DNA from: Apophysomyces variabilis
Taxonomy: Eukaryota > Mucoromycota > Mucoromycetes > Mucorales > Mucoraceae
Assembly (NCBI GenBank): GCA_002749535.1
Contig: MZZL01000398.1
Span: 248,001 to 312,000, forward strand
Direction of reading: 5' to 3'
Length of the DNA: 64,000 bases
Shown: positions 12,509 to 25,526 of the stretch, piece after piece
Layout: each line of letters starts with the position of its first letter
Numbering within the stretch: position 1 is the stretch's first letter
The notes under the pieces: model-generated
Told to the model about the DNA's origin: nothing
Database searches by the model: none
Seen by the model: the letters and a program-made list of their open reading frames with translations, nothing else
Translations under genes and position numbers: made by a program

Positions 12509-14294
12509 ATGGCCTCTGTTGTTCATCGCTTACTGTTCCATTGGACACGAACTCATTTCCTGGTTGTGCTGTTGCTATTATGTACACTCATCACTACCTT
12601 ATTTTACATTCCGGAATCACCTATGGTCCTTCCATCGGAGGCTTCAGTGGTGAAACAGATTACTATTCCCATCGATCCTCCAACATGGCCAGCACAACTT
12701 TCGATGAAGCATCAGAGCATGTATACTCCTAGCATGTTTTTTCCTGAGCAACTCGAGTTAAACCGTTACAAACCAGTAACGGCCATCATTCGACGCGTGT
12801 CAAATGATCATGGTATCTATCATATTGTCGAACATTTGCGAAAATACCCGTTCATAAAAGAAATTATAATTGACAACCAAGTTCCGCAAGCATCACTGTC
12901 GCCTGAGGTTTGGATATAAATTCTGCTCGGAAAGAATTGATTTTGAAGTCCTTTTTTGTTTCCCTTCTAGCAATTCACCGCTAGTGTCCAGATTTATTCC
13001 GGGTCTCTGCAAACCATGGGTCGTTACACCGCATGTGCAGCAGCGGCATTTGATTCTTGTTATTTCCAAGACGACGGATGGCTCAATAGCTACCTAGACA
13101 GCACGTACACCCATTTTCTACGATATCCAGATACTATAGTAACGCATACAACGCCGCAGAATTACATTGACCAGTTGCATCGACGATTCGGTCATAAGGC
13201 ATGGTACATGCATACTGGATATGGAGATGTTAAATATGGCACGTTTGTTCCAAGATCCACTGTCCAGCAATTTTTGGAGCAGTTGGCACATCAGAACATG
13301 AACAACACTACACTTCTACTGGCAGATATTTATTTTACATTGTGGTCAAATGAATATCCTTGGTTGCTCTCCAACCCATTATTACCGTCCAAAGACGATA
13401 AATTAAAGAGTCAATTGACTCAACGCGCGTTGGATCGATATGTGGTAAGATTAACTGACGGTTAGATTCAGTTTCCTGCGTCTGTCCTCCGTGCTTTTTT
13501 TTAAAAATGAAAAATTTAGTATGACGCCGTCCATCGATTAGCGCAGGCGCTGAAAGATGGTGATATAGCGTTTAACCGAACAGAAGCCGAACCGAGTTTA
13601 GAAAAACGCGATGTCAGGTAAAATGGACAAAAACAGGATTTCGCATTTCTAACGTGGTAGGAAAAAGATCTTCATGCTCGAATGATCGATGCCTTTTCAC
13701 GACTAATATTGACCCTTTCCCTCTTCCTGAGTCTATCCAATTCAACCTCGAAAATATGACGAGTATAATACAGCTGGAAAGCTACTATGACGAACTGGAT
13801 GTTCCTACCAAAGATATGCAACATCGTGCCTACCATAAAGCTGTTGATCAAGATGCAGGATCTTGTTGGAATACGTATATCTGTAGGTGTTACTCAGTAA
13901 ACATAGCTTATCCACTTATCATCCTCACGCTTAGCGCCTCAAGCTGGTGATTATTTTGGCTTAAATATGATTGGCACAATCCATGCCAAAAGGCTGGTTA
14001 TATATGCCCGTCAAAAAGGACTGAATGCAACAATGTTCAGTGTATCGGTCCAGGAGAAGGAAGAATGGGTAAATACTGCCGTCTTTGTAGGAATTGAATC
14101 ATGATGACACTTTTGTGTAGATCAATTGCAATGCAGAGGATACTCGAACGCTGTCAGCGAATCAGCACCGTTTGGCCCTTGACCTCAATTGCCCTAACGT
14201 ACAAGCGTTCAGGGCAATCCGGATATCGTTTACAAAAGACCAACTGGAAGCATTCGATCTATGCGGTCTTTCGCTGGATAATTTCATGGTTTAA
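12509..14294 (+). CDS. type II membrane protein, putative fungal glycosyltransferase-like
   Basis: Six exons (12509-12907, 12971-13444, 13520-13617, 13668-13882, 13935-14068, 14121-14294) join in frame and give 497 residues. A short cytosolic N-terminus is followed by one hydrophobic span (HFLVVLLLLCTLITTLFYI, about residues 17-36), so a Golgi or ER type II protein is likely. The lumenal part has KPVTAIIRRVSNDHG and EIIIDNQ, like the start of a nucleotide-sugar fold, then CYFQDDGWLN, an acidic DD motif in the place of a DXD metal site, and LLADIYFTLWSNEYPWLLSNP. I recall this arrangement from uncharacterised fungal proteins but cannot name a family with certainty; exostosin/GT64-like is the nearest guess. 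The acceptor of exon 4 (aaaaag at 13667) was chosen to keep the frame RSSCSNDRCLFTTN. Confidence 0.7.
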
Positions 14295-14604
14295 CCCTAT
14301 TTATTGACTTAACAAGTAAGGTGTTTTGCTGCGCTAAGCTTCGGGCAGCTAGAAAAAACGGATGTGTTCTATTTGGGTTTCATATTGTATTGTACCTCAC
14401 CTCTACCCACCTGCATATGTTGCCTGGGGTTATTATTAAAACTTGCTTTTGTTTCCGGTTAGTTCTGGTGGCCTTTGTCCCTTGTGATTAGCTTGGCATG
14501 TCACCAGCCGCCTGACGGTTCTGCTGCTGTTCGAAATGCGACACGACAAAATCCTGCATTTGAGTAGTGCGCGTTCCCCAAATGATAGAGGGATCCTTTA
14601 ACAC

Positions 14605-15083
14605 TCACTGTATTCTCCCTGTCATAACAGGAACGAATTTTGAACGAATCTTTAACGTATTGTATCCGTCCACTCCTATAACTGCACATAAACTTTGTCC
14701 TATGTCTGAACTACCTTGCAATGAACCTCGGACACCGCTATTGTCCATTATACTCGCACAGTGTGGCGAAGGTGGCGTTCCTAACACAACAAGAACCTCG
14801 GACGAGGGATCAAACTGAAACTGCTACATAACAATGGTGGGCATGATGTAGATCAGGATATCGATCCAATTTTACTGCACGGACATGGCCAGACGGCGGA
14901 AATAATCTACGTCCAAGAAATATTGAGCTGATAGCAGAATTGTACCAGTATTTACCTGGCGGTCTCCCTAAAATACGTTTGGATGTTTAGACGAGCATTG
15001 ACCAAAGCAGTTCCCATTTCACAAAAAGTTTCTTCCGGCAGCTTAAAGGGGATACCAGACTCTGTGTATCCACCGCTCAGCAT
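14605..15083 (-). CDS. unrecognised spliced gene, C-terminal part
   Basis: On the minus strand, pieces join into one plausible protein. One exon gives MLSGGYTESGIPFKLPEE and ends ETAR at a gtaaat donor. A short exon reads LFPPSGHVRA. After a 61-nt intron the frame reads FDPSSEVLVVLGTPPSPH, then SSDIGQSLCAVIGVDGYN and ends GRIQ at a TGA (14605-14607). A donor overlapping this stop (gtgagt) might lead to a further exon ending near 14488. Upstream, a frame with CHNDHVSWSLVFW could be an earlier exon (about 15125-15175), so the true start is probably further right. I do not recognise the family and see no catalytic motif. It is convergent with the preceding membrane-protein gene. Confidence 0.45.
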
Positions 15084-15509
15084 GTGAATTTGCCTAGCGC
15101 TGGTCTTGTTCCAGCATCGCATATCCTACTACCAGAAGACGAGAGACCAAGAAACATGATCGTTGTGGCAAATGGAGTCCCTGCTTAAAATTTCTGTCAG
15201 CTGCAGTATTATAGAAAACATAAGCATCGGTTCTTTCTGGCTGACAACATTTCATGTACCGGTGTACCGTTCCCAAAAATGTGCTGTCAGTCTTTCTTTC
15301 CTTTCCTTTGGTCAACAGAGTATTTTCCGTGCTTGCTTTCTTTTATTTTCGCTTTTTATCGTGCAGATTCTACATTCATAAGCAGACGTGCGACTTGGAC
15401 AATGGACGGGAATTCCCGCATTGCCACCAACTTCTTTTGACTGCGAATCATGGTCAGTCACAAAAGTGAACTTGCTTTCTGCCAGCTTTTTTTCTTTCCT
15501 CTACCTTCA

Positions 15510-18370
15510 ATGGCAATGGCTGAACAAGAAAGGCGACCAGGACAGGCTTCTATTAAAGCCGAGTATATATTTAAGCTTGAAATATCAACAAGAGTCTAAC
15601 TTTATGCGAAGATTCCGAAAAGAAACATGGTTCGACGACGGCAAAGAAGAGGATATTCCTACAAGCTTTGGCGACGAGGAAGAAGAGGGAAAGAAATTCA
15701 AAGAAGAAGTTGGTATCGTTATCACTCAGCTATATATGCTTACATTCAGTAAAAGAATCCGAAGAAGCGAGTGCGTGGTGCTAACAAAGGCCAGCGGGGT
15801 AAGAAACGAATCGTGGATACCATCAAGGTAATATCATCCCGGGAAACCTTGCAAGTCGGTTAGCTAACGGTGAGATCGGTAGCTCTGCCCAAACACCGCA
15901 AGAGGAGATGACTGCCCTTTTGCTGAGAGGTAGACTTGCTGGGTTAGAAGGCAATGGGATATTGAGTTTTATGCTGTTTAGATGTCGATATTCGCACGAT
16001 CTGGAAGCTTATCTAGCAACAAAACCTCCCGACCTTGGAAATAAATGCGTCCAATTCGATTTATTTGGAGTGTACGACATTCATTTGTGTTTTACTTAGT
16101 GTTCTCAATTTCGGTTTAGTTGTCGTCGAGGATATAAATGCCGTTTCCTCAACGCTCACATGGACGAACACAAGAAACTCATCGTTAATGAAGAGGTAAA
16201 GAACAGGACCTATGTATGAATGCTTCTGATATTATTGGATGTATAGCTTGTAAAGAAGAACCCTGTTTACACGAAGAATGGAATTGGGGCAGAAGCACAA
16301 CGGGCATTGACAAAATTTACAGTAATTGCATCATAAAGTTCCTAACAGCAGAGCTGACATATACTATGCTTAGTATGAGTTCCCGAAGACGAAGGCGTAC
16401 ATGGTGGAAGTGGAAGCAGAGATAAAGGCTGAGGAAGAAATGAAAGCTGCTAATCGCAAGAGACGTTTGGGATTGGAGGATAATGCGGAGGGCGATGCAG
16501 CTGAGACTAGCGATGAACCTCCTTTAAAGAAAGAAAAGATCGAAGGAGAAGCGAGCGATAAAAAAGTAGTGGAGAAGACCGAATCTGCCATCACCGATGC
16601 TGTTCTCGAAGAAAAAAATGACGTACAGGAGAAAGAGAAGAGTTTACAAACTGCTCTTGACGAAGATCTTCCAGAAATTAATATGAACGTTGAGCCAGAA
16701 CAAAAGCCACTAGGCCCTATCGACGAACAGTATAGAAAGGTATGTTGAGTACACCTCTTTCTGAACTTTGGTCTTAAGAGAATGTCCATTAGATCATCGA
16801 CTTCAGCAATAAGATATATCTTGCGCCGCTTACTACAGCAAGTATCCTGCGTATAGGAAGACATAGATATAGGTCTTACAAGATTTTACCGCTGTTTAGG
16901 TTGGTAATTTGCCTTTCCGAAGGATTTGCAAAGAATATGGTGTGGATATAACTTGTGGTGAAATGGCAATGGCCAAAAATTTGCTTATGGTAAGTTACAT
17001 TATCAATAAAGAAGCGATTTCCTAATACTTTGCTTAGGGTCAACAATCAGAATGGGCTCTCACAAAACGACATGTTTCTGAAGATATTTTTGGTGTACAG
17101 GCAAGGAGAAACGGAAGCGTTCTGAAATGATTTTCTAATTGTGCAAATTTAGATCTGCGGAGGCAAAGTGGAGCAAGTGGTGAAGGCCTGCGAAGCAATC
17201 AATAACGAAATCGAGGTGGATTTTGTTGATCTTAATATGGGATGTCCCATCGACCTTGTGTTTAATTCTGTAAGGCCAAAGAAACAATGACAATTCGAAA
17301 GTAACCTCTTGCAATCTATAGGGCGCCGGTTCCGCTTTGATGGATGCCAAGGGCCGGATGAATAAGATACTGAAAGGAATGACTCGTGTACTAGACGTTC
17401 CAGTTACGGTGAAATTCAGAACTGGTGTCAAAGAAAACACACCTACTGCACATAAACTGATTCCTAGATTGGAAGAAATGGTACCAACACCTTTTATATG
17501 CTCATGTTCCTAGTCTAAGTGTGTTATTTGTTTAGAATATTGCACTCGGAACCGTAAGTATCGGTTAATTTAATCGAGATGCTAAAGTCTATTAGCTGCA
17601 TGGTCGATCCCGTATGCAACGGTACACCAAACTAGCAAATTGGGACTATATTAGCGAAGTGAAGAACCTGACAAACAATCTACCATTATATGGTAAGATG
17701 ATTGTGTAACTTGAGATGGGTATTGACAAAAGTAATTAGGCAATGGCGATGTTCTCAGTTTCGAAGATTACAATCGATGCAAGAGTAAAACAGGCGTTGA
17801 TGGAATAATGATTGGACGGGGGGCATTGATTAAACCATGGATATTTGAGGAAATCAAAACTCAACGACATTGGGACATATCTTCTCGTGAAAGATTTGAC
17901 ATGTTGAAGCGATTTTGCGACTATGGCTTAGAACATTGGGGAACGGATTCACAAGGCTTAAACATCGCTAGACGGTTTTTTTGCGAATGGCAATCTTTCC
18001 TCTACAGGTGCCGAGTCTTGTTGGTGTGTCATTCGGGACACTAATTGCTTCGAGCTTAGATATATCCCTGTTGGCTTACTAGAAGTGATTCCGCAGAAGA
18101 TGAACGAAAGAGCACCTCCTTACCAGGGTCGTGACGAGTTAGAAACTCTGATGGCAAGTCCAAAGGCATCCGACTGGGTCAAACTTAGGCAAGTACTTTA
18201 GCGGTTTACATAGTAGCTGATAATCATACATTATTTGTAGTGAATACTTTTTTGGTCCAGCCCCTGAGGATTTCAAATTCGTTCCCAAGCATAAAGCGAA
18301 CTCTTTCGAGGTACGTATTTCTAGTTTCTGCGACCGCTTTAATGAAATACTTCTACTATTCTAGGGTTAA
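15510..18370 (+). CDS. tRNA-dihydrouridine(47) synthase Dus3
   Basis: Dus3 reduces uridine 47 of tRNAs with FMN and NADPH. The start [19 protein letters not shown] fits the family. [16 protein letters not shown] basic stretch and two CCCH zinc fingers follow ([21 protein letters not shown] and [16 protein letters not shown]). An acidic/Lys linker (16401-16740) precedes the TIM barrel: [38 protein letters not shown] with the catalytic Cys, VTVKFRTG, and [13 protein letters not shown]. The last intron leaves only Gly plus the stop (18365-18370). More than ten short introns are needed. One at 16838-16899 has a GC donor (gcaagt). The junction after KAEYIFK (about 15571-15600) could not be resolved, so the extreme N-terminal model is uncertain. 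The gene is convergent with the Icp55 gene, with 20 bases between stops. Confidence 0.9.
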
Positions 18371-18390
18371 TGTAGAAAATTAAATAAACA

Positions 18391-20540
18391 TTAGCCACTA
18401 TTGGCACAGCAGAATTCGATATCAACTATTTCTTTGGGGGCGGTTGCTGTCAGTATGTAAGGGTCTGTTTCACCGACGACAACGTTATCCTCAATCCGGA
18501 TACCAATTCCCTGATATTCACGAGGATATCGGTCATCGTATGGTATATACAGACCAGGCTCGATGGTCACAACCATGTTCTTTTTCAATTTGCGTGAACG
18601 GGTGATGTCTGCTAGATCATGGACATCTAGTCCAAGATAGTGGCCCACATGATGCGGATACAGAGTACGTTGCAGATCCTAACTTAAGCATTGAGAACCA
18701 CTTCCAATATATCTGGTCCCTACTTACCCATGAATCCACTTTAAACCCGATACTGTGAAGTTCTTTCAACATGATCTTCACAGATTCTTCATGGATTTCA
18801 TGCAACGATCTGTTCGCTTCCTCTGTGCACATCTGTGCTTTGAGTTGAGTCTTCTTTTCGCTAATATGATTAAAGTTACCTTAATACATGCTTTGTTCGT
18901 GTTCAGTACAACCTGATAGAGATCTGCCTGAGGCTTGGTAAACTTTCCGTTGATAGGCCATGTGCGAGTGATATCACTTGCATAACCATTATACTCCCCG
19001 CCGCAATCAACGAGGACCAAATCTCCATCTCTACAGGTTTTTCAGCAAGATATAACCTCAATTTCAGCCCAAATACTTGCCTCATCACCATATCGTTGCG
19101 GACGTAGTGCAAAGATAATGCGTTAGGTCCGCCTGCCACCACTGGCACATATGCAAGCATACTTGATCCTTTCATACGACATTCATAATCAAGTTTAGCC
19201 CATAGTTGAGCTTCCGAAAATCCAGGTTTCGTCCATTTCATTGCCTAAGGCGTTCAATGAAAAATCTACCATGTATCAAAAGAAGGTATATATTTCACTC
19301 TCACCTCGATAAACGCCTTGGCGCTAATATAACCAGACTTCTTCATTAACTCAATTTCATTAGGGCTCTTGATTGCTCTCAATTCTTGGACAAGGACACT
19401 GAGTGGTTTCAGAGCAGTTGTCGTTTTCCCTAATATTTCCCTCTTTAATAAGCGCAACGTCCTTTTGATTCGTTGGACGCACCCCGACAAGACCCAAATA
19501 CACGTTCAACCCATGAACTGGTTACAGCTGCCTTACCAGTGTCAATCACACGTTTGTTCTTTTCCTCAGTTAAGAGTGATGGAGTCAGAGGAGGACTATC
19601 CAGGAACACATACTCGCCGCTGTTTAATGCATTCTTTAGAAATTGCGGGAAGCGTGCGTTGTTATATGCCTAGTTCAAAACAAGGATAAATCCTAAATCG
19701 AAGGGATGTAGTGTTTTGTTTTCGTCAACAGTACCTCATCAGCACCGAAAATTTCCTTGACACCTTCAATACCCGTCCGTGGACCATCCCATAATTCGGC
19801 TTGGGCGTTCTTTGGCAAGACAAACATTGTTTGTTTATACCCCCGTGAACAATTGTCTTTTTCTACTCCTCCATATTAATAGATTCATGAACGTTTGATA
19901 AAGAACCTACCGAGAATCATAGCAGCATCCGGCTCGTTAAAGCCGGAAAGATACCAGAAATCAGTATTTTGATGGAAAGGATAAAATATGTTGTTTGTCA
20001 TGTATCGTGTACTGTATCCTGCAGTAATTACTTTGCTTCCCACTGGTAATGATTGCATTAAATTCGCTCGACGTTGTTCATACTCAAACGCGGGAATGCC
20101 TGGTGTCACTAAAAAAGAGGCCGCAAGTTGTGTGAATAAAGTCATACCTCGAAAAATTTCACACCTTCGTGTTTCTCTATTAAATAAGGATGGGTATACG
20201 CTGTAGGCTGTCCAAACGATCTTTTATGGGTTTCCGGCACCTTATCAGACTGTGTAAGACTACCAAACGTACGATGTTGGAAGGAACTATATCCTGTCAA
20301 ACGGGTGGATCGCACGGTGCATAAACTCCTTTGCACAACTAAATCAACAAACGTTAGCCTTAATGATTTGCTTCGATTGCTTCTGTTACTTGCTGAAAAG
20401 ACTATTACGGAATACGCGCGGTTTAGCACCCAACATGTCAGTTTTCCTAATGACACAGTTCGATTACTCTCGGTTGGTTCGACAAGCCCTGTCCACTTAC
20501 TTGCAGTCACACTTCGTGTGAGTACCATTTGCATTTGCAT
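18391..20540 (-). CDS. mitochondrial intermediate-cleaving aminopeptidase Icp55 (Xaa-Pro aminopeptidase, M24B)
   Basis: The N-terminal 100 residues are basic and Ser rich with almost no acids, a mitochondrial targeting region starting MQMQMVLTRSVTASKW. The first intron (20164-20109, 56 nt) joins YLIEKHE to VTPGIPAFEYEQRR. The N-terminal pita domain follows with FWYLSGFNEPDAAMIL. The catalytic domain has all metal ligands: both Asp in VLVDCGGEYNGYASDITRTW, His in MGHYLGLDVHD, Glu in VVTIEPGLYIP and Glu in GIRIEDNVVV. Icp55 trims one residue from presequence-processed matrix proteins, stabilising them. About eight exons are needed; the one around 19440-19560 is the least certain. The gene shares a 938-base divergent region with the Vps9 gene. 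Confidence 0.9.
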
Positions 20541-21478
20541 GCGCGTGTCATTTGTCGCAACAAACTATTCGCATGGCAATCAGTACTCCACCGTAACTAG
20601 AGAATATTATGTAGCATTGCATTTAAACCGAAAATTGGTTTTTGTATAGAGATCACACAGAAGTTCCAAAGTTAAGCTAATAGCTTCAGCGGTTTCTGGT
20701 ACAAGATAGATTTTGTTGCTACTCTTTTTTGTAATATATGAATGCATCTTTGTCACAAGTTTATTATTAGCAATATCAGAGTCAAGTGTTTACTTCACAA
20801 ATGATCAGTTGGCTTTTAGCCCAAGCTTGATCCTTCCAAGAACGCAGAATTCATTTAGAATGGTGTAAAACAAGATTCACACTATAACCCATGTCAGTTG
20901 ACCAAGCCTAGAAAAGCAATTACGCTTTTTATCTATTTTCTGTCATCCATTATCTCTATACTAAGGCGCCCTTGCGTCTCATCTTCGACAAGCGAAAATA
21001 TTGACCGTTTCTAGAGCCTTCGGCTTGTTTCTGCATGTTCCGCGAACACAAATACGATCAGCTCATGTTTCAATCCTACTTCTCTTTTCGCTTTCGCGGC
21101 TCACAGAGAGATGAACTGATAAGGCCCTTTATGACGGGTGCTTGGGGATCTTTAGAGGGAAGATGAGATCAGATAGCAACAATAAATCAAAATGTAACGG
21201 ATTCTTGTGTGTTGCTGGGAAGATCAGACTTACATAGGCGCAGGGTGGTCTTTACCTTGACACCGAACGTGGCCCTTACATGTCATTAGGTCTAGTCCTT
21301 ATAGCGTAAATAATGTTCAATAAACATTATAGGATAGTTTTATGGTGCCAGTTGATGGTTTATTTTAACTTTCTGTTCTCCAAAGTGGATAGAATATGCT
21401 GTTTCCGGTGAGCGGAGTTACTTGAAAACGTCATTACCTTGTCTCTTTTTGGGCTTCGGTCGCTCACTCAGTCTTGCC
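20541..21478. other. divergent intergenic region (Icp55 / Vps9)
   Basis: No gene is seen. It lies between two outward-reading starts and should hold both promoters. No motif stands out with confidence. Confidence 0.4.
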
Positions 21479-23938
21479 ATGAATCCTGTTCAAAAACAAC
21501 CAATGGATGATAAATCCAAGTCAGCATCACCCGATCCAGATGAACTTGTCGATGAATATGACGAAAAGTTGGCTTTGCAGGAAGAAGAGAGTTCCAACGA
21601 CCATATAGATGAAAAGGAAGCACTTCGAAAGGAACATCAAGCGGAACTCGATGTGCTTTTATCAAAGTAAAGCAACATAACGGAAAGAGATAGTTTTTAA
21701 CTGAAAACACATATATGAAACAAAAAAGGCCTCATGGAGATGAGGCTGACGGTCAGTCCGCAGACACCCCACAGCAGGAACATGACCCTTCCACGCGCCA
21801 CGACGTTGAATTCCAACAGATTTTCAATCAGTTTGAAAACAAACCCGAGGATGATAAAGGTGAGACGCTATATTTTACTGCCTTTCTGTATATTTATTTG
21901 GATGGACAGTAGCTGAACAGGCATCGGAAACGAGCGGTCAACGACGACCATCGCTAACAGACATACAGAAAGCAAGTGATCATGCTAAAGGGCGCGAACA
22001 GCAAGAGATACCCTTTGATTTCAACAAGTTCTTAGAACAAATGAAACGTCGAAGTGCAATACCCATTACGCGTTATTTTAAGAGGTCTGAGGTATAAATA
22101 AGCCTGTGTAAACTGAACCGGGTTCCTCTACAGTTTCCTCCAGCGATTTCATCAACGCCCTTGGACAGTCAGCGAGCAAGTCACTATCATACAAGACTTT
22201 CTAAATGTAAGTGGTCGAGCTAGAGTTGCATGGATGATTTGATGCTAAGAAAAGTCCAGTTTATCTATGGAAAAATGCGCGAAAATGAAGTATGGCGAGA
22301 TGTGTCTGACCGGGAATTTGAAAATGCAAAAGAAGGAATGGAAAAACTCGTCATGAATAGGTTATATCCTGTGTAAGTTGACACTTGATGGATGACAAGA
22401 TACTTGTGTAGAAGAGGCAAGCGCTGAAATGATGAGGACTACAATAGAACTTTTTCTCCTGCGACGACAGATGATAAAGAAAGAGATGAAATCTTGCAAC
22501 AGAAAATTAGCATTTTTCGATGGGTTCGCGAAGAGCATCTTGATATACCCGTCACTGAGCATAATGAGTCATTCATGACATTTGCTGAGTCAGGTAAAGC
22601 AAGAGGAAAGGAACATTGTCGTGGTCATTAATTCCTACTAGAACTATTAAAAATTAATAACTACAAGGCGCCGCGGGATAAGCTTATCTGCATCTTAAAT
22701 TGTTGCAAAGTTATCTTTGGTAGGAAAGAAAAAAGTGTATACTCTTGTTCACTGTGGTTTGATTAGGGCTTATCAAGCATGTTGAAGGCGACACAGGGGG
22801 AGCTGACAAGTTTTTGCCTATTCTTATTTACGTGGTTCTTCGAGCTAATCCTGCCCATCTTGTATCCAATGTCCAGTAAGCGACCGAGAATGTATGAAGA
22901 CTAGCGTAGATTAATCATATCCATGTCAGGTATATTTCCCGGTTTAGAAATCCAGAGCATCTTCAGTCTGAATCAGGCTATTACTTAACCAACCTGGTAA
23001 GCAACCATGGCTTTGGAATGACAACTCTGACTGCTTCAGATGGGTGCAATTACGTTTATTGAAACTATGGAAGCAAAATCCTTATCAATCACCAAGGAAG
23101 AATTTGAGTTGTAATTATGATACGGCTATGGACGAGTATGATATTCATCTTGCATAACAGGAATATTGGACGAACCATGGACGAGTTGGATCATGAACGA
23201 CCGACGGTGTCTCAAGATAAACAGAAGATTAATTACGATAATGCAGTGCATCCATCACGCTCTCCACGAGCAACGACACAACAGCCCCTGATCGATCCCA
23301 TTAAAGCAGCGGCGTTGTTAGAGAAAGGCACCACGTTTGCTCAGAAGACGATGCAAAAACCATTGAATTTCGTAGGAAAAATCATTCAAGGACTGGGTGA
23401 GGGTAGTAGCCGACCAGATAGTCCAGAATACGATGAAGAAGGACGATATCGAGAAAGACAACCCGTATACTATTCACAACAACAGCAGCCTCCATGGAAT
23501 GGCCAGGAGACCTCGGCACAGTATGAAGCGCGGATCCATGGCTATGCGCCAGGCTCCCCATATTACCCTGACCCTAGCAATATACCGTCTCTTCCACCCC
23601 GCCCAATGGTACACCCGCCAACGACACCTGAGGCACTAGCTCAACAAGAAGCTCGCCGGTCCTTTGATGAAAGCTTGAAAACCATTACCAACATGTTTCC
23701 AAACGTTGAACCAGATGTTTGTTTCCTGATCCTTCAGGAGAATGATGGTCGTTTGCCACAAACAGTAGACATGTAAGTGATGCCTAACTTAGTGAGGCTG
23801 ATTTGATACTGACTGTTTACAATACCGATAGTTTACTCGAAATTTCTGACCCGGAAGCTGATAGGTCTTCCGATCCAATACCAAAGCAACTCGTCGAATC
23901 AACGGTAGCTACGGAACAACAACAACAACAACAACAAA

Positions 23939-23987
<49 letters not shown>

Positions 23988-24054
23988 ACATGATTTCAAT
24001 GCGAACTTAACAGAACAAGGGAAGAAGCAAGAAGAGGAGTTGATTAAATTGTAA
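21479..24054 (+). CDS. Vps9-type Rab5/Vps21 exchange factor with CUE domain and polyQ tail
   Basis: About ten exons (first: 21479-21666, 21729-21859, then from 21910). After an acidic disordered N-terminus the helical bundle before the VPS9 core reads [20 protein letters not shown] and [20 protein letters not shown]. The VPS9 domain has [37 protein letters not shown] with the key Asp preceding at GGADKF, and [16 protein letters not shown]. The C-terminal part is Pro/Gln rich and contains a CUE ubiquitin-binding domain ([20 protein letters not shown]). Such proteins load GTP on Rab5-class GTPases at endosomes, and the CUE domain couples this to ubiquitinated cargo. The order VPS9 then CUE matches yeast Vps9. 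A CAA/CAG tract encodes a polyglutamine run near the end, which is unusual for the family. Confidence 0.88.
23916..23989 (+). repeat. CAA/CAG trinucleotide microsatellite (polyQ)
   Basis: About seven CAA units, an AAG interruption, then an alternating CAG/CAA run of roughly 16 codons. It lies in frame in the last exon of the Vps9 gene, encoding more than 20 glutamines with one lysine. The antisense polycysteine frame is only its shadow. Confidence 0.9.
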
Positions 24055-25526
24055 AGTCTCCATTTTCCTTGCTGTATTCGCTCGTATTGTTGATATAATA
24101 CTGTTTATTGAAAAATCTGTTTACGCTTCAAGTAATTTATCTGTCCATGGAAGGGTTAGGTTTTTATGGCCTGTCGAAGATTTTGTATCATCAACGTAGA
24201 ATAGTTTTAGTTTGTCCCTAACTTGTTCCCTTGCAAAACCGGTCTTGCCTTTGAGAGGTATAAAGGACATGAGAATTAGGGAAAACTTTGTTTATTTGAA
24301 ATATGACAAATAAAGCGAGGCTTTCAAGAGCCAACCACATCCTTCAACTCCACTCCAACAACCTGTGCATTTACTAATGATGCATATTATTTCGTTTTTA
24401 GTGCAACCAACCCTTCCATGGACGCAAAATGTACTTGGGATAGCGTAAATGCGAAAACATAAGTATAACTCGAATATCGTACTCTGAACTTGCCAACGAA
24501 ATGGGTAACGATCTCCATATTCTTATCGGTACATGGGCGATGAAATGCCGTTTATCCATACCAGATCTTACAAGAAACGACTACCGCAAACAACACAGAA
24601 AAAATAAGAGTTGGAATTATAAACATTCGCTAGAATTATGTTAACACTAGTCGTTAACTGGTTTCAAGGACGGGAACTGTCTGGATTGACGGCATGAGCA
24701 CCTTTTCGTCGGTTGGCTCTGCTTCCTGTAAATATACGGGTAATCACTTGGCTTGATCATCCATGTAGACCACTCAAGCAACGCTTCTTTATCTATTTAT
24801 TATCCTACATCACCTTTCCAGCAGAAGCTCTTGCTTATATTAACAATTCATTCCGCACTTGGCAATCAAACCATGTCATGTATCAAACTATTTTCTAGAT
24901 CAATCAAAAACTGACCAGATATTGCATGATATCATCTCATTCTGCCATACCTTACAATTTTAGCTCCGGTGAAAGTGGCAGTCTGACCGCAATGTTTTCA
25001 TCCAATCATGCAAAATCATTTTTTGGATTTCGCAAAAACTTGAATCCCAGTCTGCAAATACAAATTAGAAACACGCAGACAAACAAGTAAATCTAAGGTA
25101 TAGTTCTGCCATGAACTAGGCCTTAGATCACGCATATTGTTTTTCTTTTTTCTTTTTCTTAGTGCCAGCATAGGGTTATTCAGTGTGGCAAATTAAAACT
25201 TTGTCCAATAAGCTGTACGCTAACCTGGATTAGCACCGCAAAAGTCGTGAAACTAAGTGAGCCCGCCAAGAGTTCTATTATCAGTGTCAGAGTGGATTGT
25301 CATGTGCAACGCCTTTCACCTTGCTTACCCGTCAGGGCTTTTTTTTTATTTCAGCCACTAGCGGAGTGTATAATGAGGAACGATGTGTTCATGGTTCCCT
25401 TCTCCGATCCTTTTAAACTTCCACTCTCCCCTTTTCCTTTAGTTCTAACCTTTTCTTCCCGCTTCTTCTTTCCCTTTCTTTTCGTTTGATCCTACATATA
25501 CAGATACATACATAAATATATACAAA
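24055..25526. other. 1.5 kb spacer, no gene recognised
   Basis: Only short random ORFs. The last 120 bases before 25527 are strongly pyrimidine-rich (cttccactctccccttttcc and on), typical of a well expressed fungal promoter and leader. Confidence 0.4.

Noticed and set aside
23817..23999. Minus-strand ORF with a long cysteine run
   Set aside because: It is the antisense of the CAA/CAG tract in the Vps9 gene.
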